64,000 nt of DNA from Chelydra serpentina (GCA_037349315.1 JBAIAC010000033.1:18680001-18744000), one strand, 5' to 3'. Counted from the stretch's first letter, positions 1 through 11,512 are shown. Numbers and translations are program-made. Notes: generated by a model not told the origin, from the letters alone.

Positions 1-237
1 CTTTGTTCCTTCCCCCATTGTAGGAAACATTCCCGCGCCACTTGGCAATCACTTGTGCAGGGACCAAAGCAGCACACAGGTGAGCAGCATAGGGACTGGG
101 TCTGAAACTGCACTCATGCAGGAGATACACCTTTGCATCCTTGCTTACCCTCAGGAGTGAGATATTGTCTTCAATGACCCCCGCCCTGTGGAAAATGGTG
201 GCAGAATTTATCATATTGTCCCAAGTCACCTGCAGTG
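1..237 (-). other. Open minus-strand frame, function not recognised
   Basis: Reading the minus strand from 237 down to 1 gives about 78 codons without a stop; it includes the peptide segments WDNMINSATIFHRAG and AALVPAQVIAKWRG and runs off the window edge. It lies inside the Harbinger element, upstream of the Myb-like exon and on the opposite strand. I do not recognise the family. It could be an extra exon of the transposon, captured sequence, or a chance frame; the composition looks protein-like (few rare residues, no low-complexity run). The plus strand here is also partly open, which lowers the weight of the observation. Confidence 0.3.
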
Positions 238-408
238 GTCCCCTTAAAAAACCACCTAGACCCTTTTCCCTATCTGGAACACCCAACCCCCACCCAGGCT
301 GAACTCGCCATGTTCAAGGTATTCACTGAGATGGGTGCTTGCCAAGAGACAGACACAAAGTGATTGGTATGTTAAAAGTCTTGTATTTTACTACAATGAT
401 TCAATACT

Positions 409-905
409 GTGCATGAACTAACAATCATGCTTCTGTGTATTGTTTCTTATGCTTCTGCAGATGTGGCCTTCAGGAGAACCCCGTACACACCAGCAGAGCA
501 CCTCTGCCAGATATGGAAGCGACCAAGGCGGAGTAAAGAGGACATGTTAAGAGAGGTGTTCCAATCCTCAGAGGCTGAAAAAAGAGAATGGCACTGGAGA
601 GAGACCCTGAAAGGAAAAATGTAGAAAGGCAGGGCAGAAAGGAGAGTGAGGAGTGCATTGTATAGGGCCAGGAGCAGATGATAAAAGTGATGGAGGATCA
701 AACAGATGTTCATGTCCCTGGTCACGCTCCGGTAGAACACATGCGTACTTGCTTCCCCCCCAAACCCACAGCCGATACAGAACTTCTTTCCATGCCTTCC
801 CCAAACTCCTCCCACGCATTCTGTCCCAGAACATCTCAGTACCCTATTCACGCCATCCCTTTGGACAGCTTCCAAAATGAGAGCTGGACTTATACACAGC
901 TATGA
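409..905 (+). pseudogene. Harbinger Myb/SANT-like accessory gene, last exon (broken)
   Basis: Plus-strand coding remnant of the second Harbinger gene, a DNA-binding partner that in this superfamily helps bring the transposase to the nucleus and to the ends. A probable 3' splice site (pyrimidine-rich tract ending TTCTGCAG) precedes about 460; translation then gives the charged segment KRPRRSKEDMLREVFQSSEA, a stop near 624, and after a frame change the segment LIKVMEDQTDVHVPG followed by a proline/serine-rich tail ending NESWTYTQL at 905. The basic region plus long polar tail is the usual C-terminal half of these proteins; the Myb/SANT N-terminus is missing here, but a matching N-terminal exon is present in another copy at 57022-57231. 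Frameshift and stop show decay. Confidence 0.65.
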
Positions 906-976
906 GTGCCTACACTGCCCTGCACTGTTATCTCCCTTCCCACCAAGCCTTTTATGTGTGTTGTCAATTGGTATTT

Positions 977-1015
977 AATAAAAACAAACTCTCTGAAAGG
1001 TAACCTCTCTTTATT
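977..1015. promoter_or_regulatory. Facing poly(A) signals between convergent Harbinger genes
   Basis: AATAAA occurs on the plus strand at 977-982, just downstream of the Myb-like gene, and AATAAA occurs on the minus strand at 1015-1010, just downstream of the transposase frame. The two hexamers face each other within 40 bases, so the two convergent transcripts would overlap at their 3' ends. The signals are seen in the sequence; use of them is inferred from their place after the two gene remnants. Confidence 0.5.
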
Positions 1016-1275
1016 TGTCTCCTATACGTGGTGGTTGCTGCTGGTATTAATACACAGTGGCAGTTTGATCATTTGCTGACTACAAATCCTGGTCAAGAAT
1101 CATCACAATTTTCATGCAAGGCAGTAAATTAACAAAGCGTGGCAAAGTGCTGTATAGAAAGACACATTAATAATGCTCATTATCAAAATGTTGCCTCAAA
1201 GCCTCCCTGATTTGAACAACAAAAGTCAGATTTGAATAACCTCCCATTGTGCCCCTCTAATAGCCTGGTAACTGT

Positions 1276-2385
1276 CTAGCTGCTGAATTTGAGCAGCCAA
1301 TCTGCTTCCACACTCCACCCCAGGAGAAACTTTTCACCCTTAGCCCCACAAATATTATGGAGCATGCAACAGGCTGCTATGACCATGGGGATGTTTTCTT
1401 CATTTAGGTCTACCTACCATAAAGGAAGCACTGGTGTGCTTTAAATCTGCCAAAGGCACATTTTTATGGTCATTCTGCACCTGCTCAGCTTATTGTTGAT
1501 GCAGTCCTTGCTGCTGTCCAGGTTTCCCATGTAAGGCTTCATGAGCGATGGGAGTAAGCAGTACGCTTCAACATCTCCCACTGGAATCTTCTGGTCTGGA
1601 AAGAATGTCCCTGCTTGGAGCTTTCTGTACAGGCCAGTGTTCCTGAAGATGTGTGCGTCCTCCACCTTCCTGGACCACCCTGTATGGATGTCAGTGAAAC
1701 ACCCACAGTGATCCACAAGTTCCTGCAATACCATAGAGAAGTACCCCTTTCTGTTGATGGACTCTATCGTAAGATGGTCCAAGACCAAAATTGGAATATG
1801 CATGCCATCTATGGCCCCTCCGCAGTTAGGGAATCCCATACCACAAAGCTATCCACTATTTCATGCACATTGCCAAGAGTCACAGTCCTCCGTGGCAGGA
1901 TACGATTATTGGCTTTGCGCAGCCCCAACAGTCAAATTCCCAACTCCAGACTGATTCATGACCAAGCGATGGCAGTCTAAAATCACCAGCTTCCACACAG
2001 CAATCGCCGTGCACTTTTTCACCGAGAGGGCAGCGCTCATTTTGATGTCCTTGCACCACAGTGCTGGGGTGAGCTCCACACACAGTTCCAGGAAGGTGGC
2101 TTTCTGCATCCGAAAGTTCTGCAGCCACGGTTTGTCATCCCAAACCTGCATAACAATGCAACCCCACCACTCAGTGCTTGTTTCCCGAGCCCAAAAGCAA
2201 CAATCCACCATGTTCAGCTGCCCTGTGAATGCCAAAAGTAATCTGGTGTTGTTTCTTTCCATGGCACACAGCAGGTCAGGCAACTCTGATTCTTATTCAG
2301 ACTGAGAGCTCACGATATACTGCATGACCATCTGCAATGTGTTCATAACAGTGACCTCAACAGTAGAGAGCAGTGCGGGATCCAT
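1276..2385 (-). pseudogene. PIF/Harbinger (HARBI1-like) transposase, degraded
   Basis: Minus-strand remnant of a DDE_Tnp_4 type nuclease. The N-terminal part (2385 down to about 1906) reads MDPALLSTVEV and then VWDDKPWLQNFRMQKATFLEL, the usual pre-catalytic helical region. After a frame change the core reads GFPNCGGAIDGMHIPI (about 1840), the block with the first catalytic aspartate of this family, then NRKGYFSMVLQELVDHCGCF and VEDAHIFRNTGLYRKL, the block of the second acidic residue. The segment that should carry the last acidic residue is deleted or scrambled near 1420-1445; the C-terminal IAACCMLHNICG block reappears at about 1370 in another frame, ending at a stop at 1276. Several shifts and a lost catalytic region mean no active enzyme. 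Confidence 0.85.
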
Positions 2386-2752
2386 CCTGTCAGACAGAGA
2401 TGGCGGGCTCACAGTAAACAGGAACCATTGAAAAATGCCACGAAACACAATCAGAAGTCCATGGAATGCTAAGACGGCAAGAACTGCATCACAGGACATT
2501 GAGCCCGCACCCATGATGCACTGCGATCCACTCCGCCTTCGCCTCCTAGCTGAAGAAGGTGGTGAGTAGCACAGTGGCATAGCTACCCACAGTGCACTGC
2601 TCTCATTGTCTATGCTAGAGCACCAACTGTGGACACGCTCTGCCAACAGAAGGAGTGTTGTGTGAACATGCACAAGCAATGGAATTATACCAGATTTTGA
2701 TTGTTGGCTTAACATGCGTCCACAAAACTCTGTAGTGTAGACAAGGCCTTAG

Positions 2753-4605
2753 ACTACTTGATTATGTGTTCAGTGGTGGTTATTCTATTTTTCTTACATG
2801 AGATATTTTTAGATCTATATTACATTAACAAACAACAACAACAAACAAACCCTACATTAAAAGAATATTATGGTTGCAAAATCAAGCAGACCAAAATAAC
2901 GAAATCCCAGAATTCAGGTTACCATATCCCGCTTGGCTTCTGCCCCTCTTCTGCCCACTTCCCCTTTCAGCTCCCTCCCAGCTCCTGCTCACGTACCCTG
3001 CTTCTGCCCTCCCACTTGTTCCTGTTTTCCCCTATCTTCTGCCTGGGGAACATTGAGTGCAGGGGAGACTGTCTCCCTTTACTCAGTTCCAGTTCCATAG
3101 AATTCCCAGGCAGATGTGAGAATCTCTTTCAGGGAAGATCCTTCTCCATCCTAGGATGTTGCACTGTGCAACCAGATTCTTCAGAGAATTTAGCTACCAA
3201 ACTTTAAGTCTCCACTGAGCATGTGTCAACTGAGATATTTCAGAGGCTTATGACATGTCCAAATTTGGGTAGATTTTTCACAGGGACAGCAAAAGGCAAT
3301 TTCCCCTGCAAATTTAAGACCCTGCTCCAAAGCATGGAGCTGCTAGGCTTCTCGACAAAGTAGCTGTAAGAATATTTTTCCCCATCTCCCTAATTCCATT
3401 CAGAGATTAAACTGAACTATTTTAGCTGAAACTCTCCAAAATAGTTCAGCTTTAGGCAGACACCTGGTATAGAAAATGGTTTCATTTTGGCAAAATTATA
3501 AGCAACTGAAAACAAGATCTTATAATGGAAAGCATTGGGCAACTTTAACAATAGACAACATTACCTGCACCATTTATAATACCGATGTAGATGTATTTAT
3601 ATCTCACAGTGAGAGCCTAATTTTTATAGGAGCTGGTCACCTGCAGCACCCCTTCACTGTAGCTGAAACGGCTGGCATTCATTACTTCTGAAAATCAGAC
3701 TCCAAGCGAGTAAGGGATTGATGTGGGGAGGTGGTGAATGGGAGTTGAAGATACCAAGCATTTTGAAGAAGTTCTTAGCACCTCACAGAATCAGCTCCGT
3801 ATGCAAATCCTAACTGATCTGTGGATGTTCAAAACTTTTACAAAGCACTCAGATTCACATTGCTCCTTCATTCATTGCTGTTTTATAGAACTGAATAAGG
3901 ATATTCTTCAAAAGGAAACAGTTGAAGAAGTCCAACATGAAATACATAATTAAAATGCTGGTACTATATACACTAGGTTGCTCTTTTCCCATTTATCTAC
4001 TTCAAAATTATGCTTAGTTAGTGAAATTATTTTGATTTTTAAATGTTTCTTGCATTCTATGGAAGAAAACTTGTTCTTTCTCTCTTTCTTTATTGTGCAT
4101 TTCTAGAATGCTTCAAGACTGATTGCATGAGATATATCATACCTTTTTCAAGCTATGAAGGTGATCAGTCAATTTTGGTAGCTGAACAATTATATTCATG
4201 GAACCAGACTACAATATTTTACCTCCAAATTCATGCAGCAATGTCTGGACTCATATATAGTAGTTTTTAGAAGTCATGCAAATATTTCACCAAGCTTTTA
4301 CATAGATGTGTATTTTTCTATCCTCCCACTAATATAATTTACAAACAGGGCTTTAAATAAAGTATTCAAAAATTAATAAGAGGAAATAAGTCATAATAAG
4401 TCATTCCATTAGTGTAGTCACCAGTAAGGAATCCACTAGTCTACTTTCTATTTGCTTATGTCAAAGAAATATGACACATAATCATATGTTAGTCACATTT
4501 AGTGTGCTGTTGATGATAGCAACTCAGCACTGACGGGAGTTCCAAGGGAGGGATCTCTGGGATCAGATCCCCTATTTATTCACTATGCCATCATCAAAAA
4601 GCCTT
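2753..4605. other. No gene seen; AT-rich unique-looking DNA
   Basis: Short open frames only (the longest, 2758-3207 plus, is serine/proline-rich and has no recognisable motif). No splice-site pairs that would join them, no clear repeat ends. Treated as non-coding. Confidence 0.5.
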
Positions 4606-4772
4606 CAGGCCTAATTCTTCAGTGCCCTGCACCTTATGTAGGATTTTACATTAGTTTAAAGAGGGTGTAAATACTACTGAATCAGAATGGTAGCTTTGTA
4701 CACTCACTTTGCCTTTCCTTTACTCTGCTGTAAATGATTACACCAGGTACAGGGCAGCAGAGAATCAGGCCC
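4606..4772. repeat. Short palindromic interspersed repeat (MITE-like)
   Basis: The two ends are imperfect inverted copies of about 27 bases: the left arm begins AGGCCTAATTCTTCAGTGC and the right arm ends GCAGCAGAGAATCAGGCCC. The middle is AT-rich and carries TGTAAAT motifs. This looks like an old non-autonomous DNA element; related arms occur elsewhere (30905-31020, 37368-37486, 51828-51905). No convincing target duplication is left. Confidence 0.5.
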
Positions 4773-6109
4773 TTCATGTCAAGCTGGCACTTCCCATTGG
4801 CTGCAACTTCCTCCAGACTTGTGAGCTCCGGAGCTACTCAGAGAGCATCTCCTTAGACCAATGCAAGGCCTTTCACCCGAGGTACTGAATTCACTGGCTC
4901 CACAGAACTCCCATCCTCCACAGTTCAGAACCCACCCTCCTATCCCCCATTGGCCAGTTTAGCTAGGTGTTTTCTGCAACACTTTTAAAAACTAAATTAA
5001 TCTTGAAAGCCTTGGAATAGAAGTAGTGATCTTGTGTTTTACTTTCCAAATCTCTTTATCATTCCAAAATGGTGTGTTCAAATTATGTTTATTTAAAACT
5101 CAATTCCCTGTGAGGTTCAGATGAATTTGCTACCAGATTCCTTCAATTTGCCATCATGTACACAGTCTCTTTTGCCTTATAAATATCCTCCCTTTAATCC
5201 AAACAATAAGATATTTTAGCAGCAAAAATAAGTGAAGAAAGGCACTGTTGTTATAACAAACACCCTTTCATTCCCTATCCATTTTTGAACAGGATTGAAA
5301 AAAACCCATGTAGCATTTGCATGCTATGACCACTTAATCAGACATTTTGGGTCAGAAGCAATGGAAATGGTGCATTTCCAGTTTGCAGAACACACCCAAT
5401 ACATTTGCAGCCTTCTGCATACAGCTGTCAGATGGACTGTATAGGTGCTGGAAGTGAGGGTATTGGAAGTATGGGGGGAAACTATGCATGCTATGTACTG
5501 CTGCCCCATATTTCAAAGCCCATTTACTCATGCTTTGCTTCCTGGTCCAGGATGTGACCCTGTATTTAGGATATCTTGAAAAAATCCTGTGGATCTATTT
5601 CTGTTGCAGTTCCCAAGATATATATATATAGATATATATAGATATAGATATATATAGATATATATATAAGCAAATACTGGCAACATTTTGAAAATCCACA
5701 ACAATCTATGTGGATTTTGAACATTGGTGAGCTAAAATCTGCTCTGAATTTCCCCAGTGTAAATAGAGAGTTAATCTATTGAAACCAATCGCTGTACACT
5801 GAAATAGCTCAGAGCAGAATTTGGCCCATTATATGTGAAGATTGGCTACTTTACTTCTAGTACAGAGTTACCATATAGTATTCAGCTTGAATTTATATTA
5901 CAAATAAAACCCACAGGATTTTTAGTAAAAAAAAAAACTTTGAAAATGCACAAAGTTCAAGTGAGGTGAAAGTTTTTACTTTTGGCAAAAATAATTAGTT
6001 TCAACCGGGTTTTTTAAACTGTATGTATTTTCCCTTCTAATTTATCTTAAGGTTGACCTCCTTCCATACTGTGGTTTCTTTTGATAAGTGGCTAGCTTAA
6101 GCAACTGGA
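4773..6109. other. No gene seen; microsatellite and an old palindromic repeat
   Basis: Non-coding AT-rich DNA. It holds an AT-rich microsatellite (5613-5668, listed separately) and, at about 5727-5830, another short fold-back repeat with arms around CTGCTCTGAATT and AGAGCAGAATTTGG. A single 61-codon minus frame at 5324-5509 has no family features. Confidence 0.45.
5613..5668. repeat. TA/GATA microsatellite
   Basis: Alternating TATATA and GATATA runs, interrupted by single G bases, over about 55 bases. Self-complementary and likely length-variable. Confidence 0.85.
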
Positions 6110-6280
6110 GTAATAGAAATGGGGTGAAATTTAATAGTGCAAAGGTGCAAGGTCATGCACTTCGGGACTAACAGCAAGAATTGTTGATATTAGCTATGGA
6201 TTTATAAGTTGGAAATGACAAAGGAGGAGAAAGACCTGGGAATATTGGTTGATCACAGGATGATTATGAGCCACCAGTGT
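6110..6280 (+). mobile_element. CR1 LINE fragment
   Basis: Contains the run TGCAAGGTCATGCACTTCGG and, further on, GAGGAGAAAGACCTGGGAAT and GGTTGATCACAGGATGA, which correspond to the C-terminal part of the CR1 ORF2 reverse transcriptase gene in sense orientation. Fragment of about 170 bases, truncated on both sides and non-coding. It ends where the GC-rich minisatellite starts. Confidence 0.7.
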
Positions 6281-6712
6281 AGAGGGGCTTAGTGTGGGGG
6301 CAATCCAGGTATGTGTTGAGAGGGTTCTGTGTGGGGCAATCTGGGTGTGGGCGGCTCAGTGGGGGATCCAGGTGGGGGAGGGGGTCTGAATGCACAGGGG
6401 CTTGTTGGAGGGGTTCTGGGTGCAATGGTAATGGGACAATGCGGGGGGGGGAGGGTGTCCAGGTGAAAGTGGTTGGGGCTAAGAGGGAGGGTCTCAGTGT
6501 GAGGAGGGTTGAACTCAGCAGGGTGGTCTGGGTGTGGGAGGCTGAGTGAGGGGGGTCCAGATGCTGAGGGAATGGGTCTCAGTGCGGGGCTGGGATCTGG
6601 GTGCAGGTGGCTCGCTGGGGTGGTCCAGGTGCAGGGAGAGTGGCGCTCATCAGTGGGGTCTCAGTGTGGGGCGGGGTTGAGGCTCAGGGGAGAAATCTGG
6701 GGAGGAGGGTCT
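6281..6712. repeat. GC-rich minisatellite, degenerate GGGTC/CCAGGTGCAGGG units
   Basis: Irregular tandem array built from short phrases such as GGTCTCAGTGTGGGGC, GGGGTCCAGGTGCAGGG and GGGTGTGGGAGGCTCAG, with unit spacing of roughly 30-50 bases. One strand is extremely G-rich with many runs of three or more G. The open frames across it (6292-6549, 6509-6778) are products of the repeat and not genes. Confidence 0.75.
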
Positions 6713-7036
6713 GACCCGGCCCCGGATGCCGTGCAGGGAACGAGGAAGTCCCATCCTTCTCAGCCTAGCCAGGACTAGCAGCTGAGCCCAGCACAGGGTA
6801 GGAGCCACCAGCTGTGTTTTCCCCAGTCCCGCCCCCACCCCACAGTGATTTACCTCTCTGCCAGCTGCCCTGGGCACCCACAACATACTGCTGGGGAGGG
6901 TTGCATGACCGCTTGTGTGGTTTCCCTTTGCTTCCCCATCAGAAAGTCATTTTTTCTGTGGGGAAACAAAGAAATCTGCAAGGGACATAAATTCTGCACA
7001 TATGCAGTGGCATAGAATTCCCCCAGGAGTAACACT
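6713..7036. repeat. Unclassified interspersed repeat ending in a CCCCCAGGAGTAA motif
   Basis: The last 120 bases (TTTTTCTGTGGGGAAACAAAG ... ATAGAATTCCCCCAGGAGTA) look like the end of a multi-copy reptile repeat, but only one copy is in this window and I cannot assign a class. It follows the minisatellite directly, so the two may be parts of one element. Confidence 0.35.
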
Positions 7037-7059
7037 TAAACCACTACACCAGCACAGCT

Positions 7060-7318
7060 GCAGCACTGCAGCTGCACCACTGGAGCGCTGATGACGGGAA
7101 GGTAACATGATGACAGGAAGGTTCTTCCATCGTGGAAGTAATCCATCTCCCCAAGAGACTGTAGCTTGGTCAACAGAAGAATTCTTCCCTCAGTCTAGCA
7201 CTGTCTACACTGGGAGTTAGATTGGCATAGCTATATCTTTGAGGGGCATGGATTTTTCACACCACTGAGAGATGTAACTATGCCAATATAAGTTCCCAGT
7301 GTAGACTAGCCCTAGGAT
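7060..7318. mobile_element. Harbinger-like MITE, partly degraded
   Basis: Holds facing arms around GTCTACACTGGGAGTTAGAT (7204-7223) and the inverse ending CCCAGTGTAGACTAGCCCTA (about 7299-7318), with AGATTGGCATAGCTATA mirrored by AACTATGCCAATATAAG between them. The GTGTAGAC terminus is shared with the other Harbinger-type pieces here. The left boundary is unclear. Confidence 0.55.
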
Positions 7319-10300
7319 ACATGTGTGCACACTTGATATTAAAGGCTTGTAGGGCATCCTCTGTGTGCCTCAGCACTTCCCATATGGGGAGGAGGGATTA
7401 ACCAACTCAACAATACTGTCCCTATATGTGCCCCCACCACAAGACTCCTGCGACACCTAAAAATAAATATAACACAATGGTTGTTTCTGGGGTTGTCTGT
7501 ACATTTGTGTGTTTATGTCTGTGTATCTATTTAAAATATATAAAATGTCACTAAATCTTTGTTATTGGGCCATGGCCATTGCCATTCCACCACTTGTCTG
7601 CTGTCCTTGTCTGTTGTCCTCTTTTTTCTTTCTCTCCATCTGTCTGTTACTTTATTTTGTCTTTTTGGGGCGTGAACTTTTGAGGATGAAGACCATGCCT
7701 TCGTTAGTGTTCAGAAAGCACCCATGATACTTTGGGCACTCCCAGAAATAAATAATGAATGATGAGGATGATAATAATAATCACCATTAATATGACTGAC
7801 ATGCTAATAAATGTTGAGTCTGTAGATTTTCTATTTCTCCAAAGACTGTCAGTTATCTTTAATCTTTAAATAAAAGAGGTGAATTTAAAAGAACTTTATG
7901 ACTGAGACTTTCCAAGCTACAAAAGGGATTTGGATTCCAACTTCCTATTAAAATTAATAGGAGTTGAGCATCCAGATCCCTTTGGTGGCTTGGAAAATCT
8001 GAGACACTGTTTTCAAGTTTATTTTACTATGGCTCTATTATTCTCACACTTGGGTCAATTTTACTAGTATTCCTTGCATCAGAAGACATGCAGGACTAGA
8101 TCTGTACTATTACTTTCCTAATAATTACTGTTTTGTGTTACCTTCTAAATTATATACACCCCTTCAGTTGATTCAGTGTGTAGAGAGATATATCTCTGAA
8201 AAACTTGGAATGGTATCAAAGAAATAAATACATTGTGAGTTCAGCCTTTAGCTTTATGTGAAAAACATTGGATTAAACACAGTAGGTATTGTAGGTCAAC
8301 TATATTCGCTAATCACTACCACAACAAAAGAGATGGTCTTTGTTGCATGCTGACTTCAATGAGAATTGTAAATCACTTCATAGACTCTCTGCTTATTCAG
8401 TTCACAGCATGATCACTATTGTTTCACCTTTCCTTTGAAATACAGTAGCACTCTCCACTTGGTCCCGTTATATGAAAGTCACACTCCAAGTCTAGTTATC
8501 TGTTTTAAATGAGCTGACAAATACAGCCTGTGCCCACTGATCCCAAAATAAAACAGATTTCCTAAATTAATGATGTCGATAATTAAGTGTGATATTAAAC
8601 TATTGAAGAACAGTGGCTACATGCAATTTTTAGCTTGAAGTAAGAAAAAAATCTATACTGTATTTTTTTATGGCTGGCTATGACAGATGATTGTGCCTGC
8701 TTTGTGAGTTAGAGTTCTCTATAAATTAGCAGTGAATGTGAAGTCTGCTGTAATGTAACTTTGCAGGTAGAGCTGTGGGCAGGCATCCTGTGCAGAAAGA
8801 GCGCACTCCCCGCCCTCCGCACCGCCACTCCCCTCCCCGGGGTAGAGATTGCATTAGCATTCTAAACAAAATTGCTTGAACAAAAATGTTTACCTAAACA
8901 TCCATAGAGACAGGCAGAAGTCTTCCAAGAGCATTTTTAAAGGAATATTCTACACTGGAGGAAAGGTCTTTTCAAATAAAATATATAGAGGGGAGTTGAA
9001 AGACCGAATATTTGTGAAGATCTGATGTTACTTTTGAAATTTAATTTTAAAACTTAGAGTTCTGTTTTTATTAAGGATGAAGTGATGCCCTAAACACTTC
9101 TGAAAACATTGACGTCTCTCTGCCAAAAGCAAAAGAATATATATATTCTGTATAAATACCTCCATAAATTCAGATTGTAAAAGATGGATTTGGGGTGTTA
9201 ATCGACTAGATTAACTAGCCACACTGGAGCTGGGATTTGGGAACAGGCATCTTCAGGGGCCTAAGGGCCTAATTCTACTCCTATTAAAGTAAATGTCAAA
9301 TTTTCCATTGATTTCATTGGAACAGGTTCATGCTCTAGGAAACAAAGATTCATTCAAGCATGTTAGCTACCAAGTTTAAAGGTTTATAACTATAAACCTA
9401 AGTTTTATAGTCTGCTAATGCAACTTTTTGTAGCCCATGACTAGATGAAATTAAGTTTAAATGTTTTGCTTTGTTTTATGTGTTTTCTTCTCTAGTTCTT
9501 AACTAGAAAGCATTTTGTTAAGTGTTGCTATAATTTGAATATGACTGTCAACATGTGGGTACATTGGCTGACTGGGCAGTCTAGGGGTGTACATCTCTGC
9601 TTTGGGGAAGGGAGAGAAAGTGGGTAAGGTTGACTCACTTCGAAGTATTCAAGATCATTTAAAGGGATCTAGGAAGGCGCTGATGTTTTTGTCCATATAG
9701 ATATTGCATATAGATATTCATATAGGTATGAATGGTAAATGCCATTAACAGACTGATGGTTACACTGTCATTCTAAATAACAGAATCAGGCTAGTCCACT
9801 GTAAATTTGGTAGTGACAAAAATGTCCTAATGACAGAGTACAGAAAACATGCCATCAATTTATGCCCCGTCTCCAAGACTATGGGGATGTGTACAGGCAC
9901 ACAATTCCATATGCAAATATGTACATCAGAGCTTTGTAATTTAGCACACAAATTATGTGTATGCACTTTTACACACATGCAGTTCTGAAAATTTGGTCCT
10001 TGTTGCTTTTACGCTGTTTTCTTAAAACATAGAAAAAGGATATGATTGCCTACTAGGCACAAAAGTAAGACAGAATAATATTTCTATAAGATGTTATGGG
10101 TATTTTGATATGGGGGTGATAAAAGAAAAGCCGTTTAATTAGCTATCATTTAAAAAGATAAATTATAGTATATTATCCCAGAGTTCTGCCAGTATAAGCA
10201 AGTAATAGCTTCATAAAAGTATACAGTATAAAGTGGGATTTCCATCCTTTTTTTAATCGACATTCCCTTTTGTGATTAACTCTGAACTGACTGTGCCTCT

Positions 10301-10679
10301 GTATATATGTAGGCCCGCTCCTTCCAAATGCAGGACCACTAATTTTGATGAAGACAGACTATTGTGAGTTCCTCTTCACAACAATGTCCCCCCTTGATGT
10401 CAATGCCCTCCAATGTCCCCCCAGGATTATGATCAAATGGCCACTAGCACATTAGTTGAATTAACTTTCAAGTACTAGTTACAGGCAGAAGATCTCATCA
10501 ATGCAACCCTATTGGGATAGAGTGCTAGAGATGAAAGCTAAATCAGCTACTTCATATGGGAAAGGATTAATTCCTGAGGTGTGGTCATGTTGTGGAATAA
10601 ATCACTGGATATGGAAGGAACACCTGGAAAATTTTGGTACGAGGTGAATAAACTCAGTTTAGCTTCCCATCAGAAATAT
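7319..10679. other. No gene seen; old repeats and possible conserved non-coding DNA
   Basis: AT-rich non-coding DNA. At about 7560-7790 there is an old amniote-type repeat (related phrases at 38600-38740 and 56720-56850). At about 7899-8006 there is a short fold-back repeat with arms GACTGAGACTTTCCAAGC and GCTTGGAAAATCTGAGAC. Around 8640-9010, a low-repeat segment with a small GC-rich core (GCACTCCCCGCCCTCCGCAC) stands out from its surroundings and is raised as a finding. Confidence 0.4.
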
Positions 10680-11512
10680 CCCGAAATGTGTAAAAAATCA
10701 CTGACATTTGAATTAATCTGGCAGAAGAAACTGGAGACCCATGACATTCAATAAAGACAGGTGCAAAGTACTTCCCTTAGGAAGGAAAAATCAGATGTAC
10801 AACTACAAAATGGGGACTATCTGGCTCGTGGTAGTGCTGTATGAAAGAATTGGGGGGTTATAGTGGATCACAAATTGAATATGAGTCAACAATGTGATGC
10901 TGTTGTGGAGAAAGTTCATTTCATTCTGGAGTGTATTAACAGAAGTACCATATATAAGACATAGAAGGTAATTGTCCCTCTACTTGGCACTGGTGAGGCC
11001 CCAGCTAGAGTAATATGTTCAGTTCTGTGCACGACACTTTAGGAAAGCTGTGGACAAATTGGAGAGAGAGTCCAGAGGACAGCAACAAAAATGATAAAAG
11101 GTTTAGAAAACCTGACCTGTGAGGAAAAACTAAAAAAACCTGGCATATTTAGTCTTGAGAAATGAAAACTGAGGGGGGAACTGATAAGTCTTCAAATATG
11201 TAAAGGACTGTTATAAAGAGGACAGTGATCAATTGTTCTTCATGTCCACTGAAGGTAGGACATGAAGTAATGGGCTTAATCTGCAGCAAAGGAGATTTAA
11301 ATTAGATATTAGGAAAAGCTTACTAACTTTAAGGGTAGTTAAACTCTGGAATAGGCTTCAAAGGGAGGTTGTAGAATCCCCATCACTGAAGGTTTCTAAA
11401 AACAAGTTGGACAAACACCTGTCAGTTTATTTGGTCCTGCCACAGCGCAAAGGGATGAACTTGATGACCTCTTGAGATCCTGTCCAGCCCTATGTTTTTA
11501 TGGTTCTGTTAA
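10680..11512 (+). mobile_element. CR1 LINE, 3' end with ORF2 C-terminal remnant
   Basis: Sense-oriented 3' part of a CR1 non-LTR retrotransposon. Characteristic stretches include GTGGACAAATTGGAGAGAG, AGATATTAGGAAAAGCTTAC, GGGAGGTTGTAGAATCCCCA and the 3' tail CCAGCCCTATGTTTTTATGG. Translation in pieces recovers the ORF2 C-terminal region after the reverse transcriptase domain (for example KLERESRGQQQK-like text) but with stops and shifts. It is 5'-truncated, as usual for CR1. A diverged, old copy. Confidence 0.8.

Larger units (their letters stand above)
1..2752. mobile_element. PIF/Harbinger DNA transposon, left end outside window
   Basis: Right part of an autonomous Harbinger-type element. 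It holds the two genes expected for this superfamily: a Myb/SANT-like protein on the plus strand and a DDE transposase on the minus strand, facing each other. The right terminus is placed at the sequence GTGTAGACAAGGCCTTA around 2735-2752, which matches the inverted end of other Harbinger-type pieces in this window (7305-7318, 55578-55593, 57525-57545). The left terminus is not in the window. Both genes carry stops and shifts, so the copy is inactive. The right boundary is good to a few bases; a 3-bp target duplication cannot be checked without the left end. Confidence 0.8.

Noticed and set aside
2758..3207. 149-codon plus frame with hydrophobic start and Ser/Pro-rich tail
   Set aside because: No domain, no splice or promoter context, and the composition is that of random AT-rich DNA followed by a pyrimidine tract.
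6292..6778. Gly/Arg/Trp-rich frames that could be taken for a secreted protein
   Set aside because: Generated by the G-rich minisatellite.
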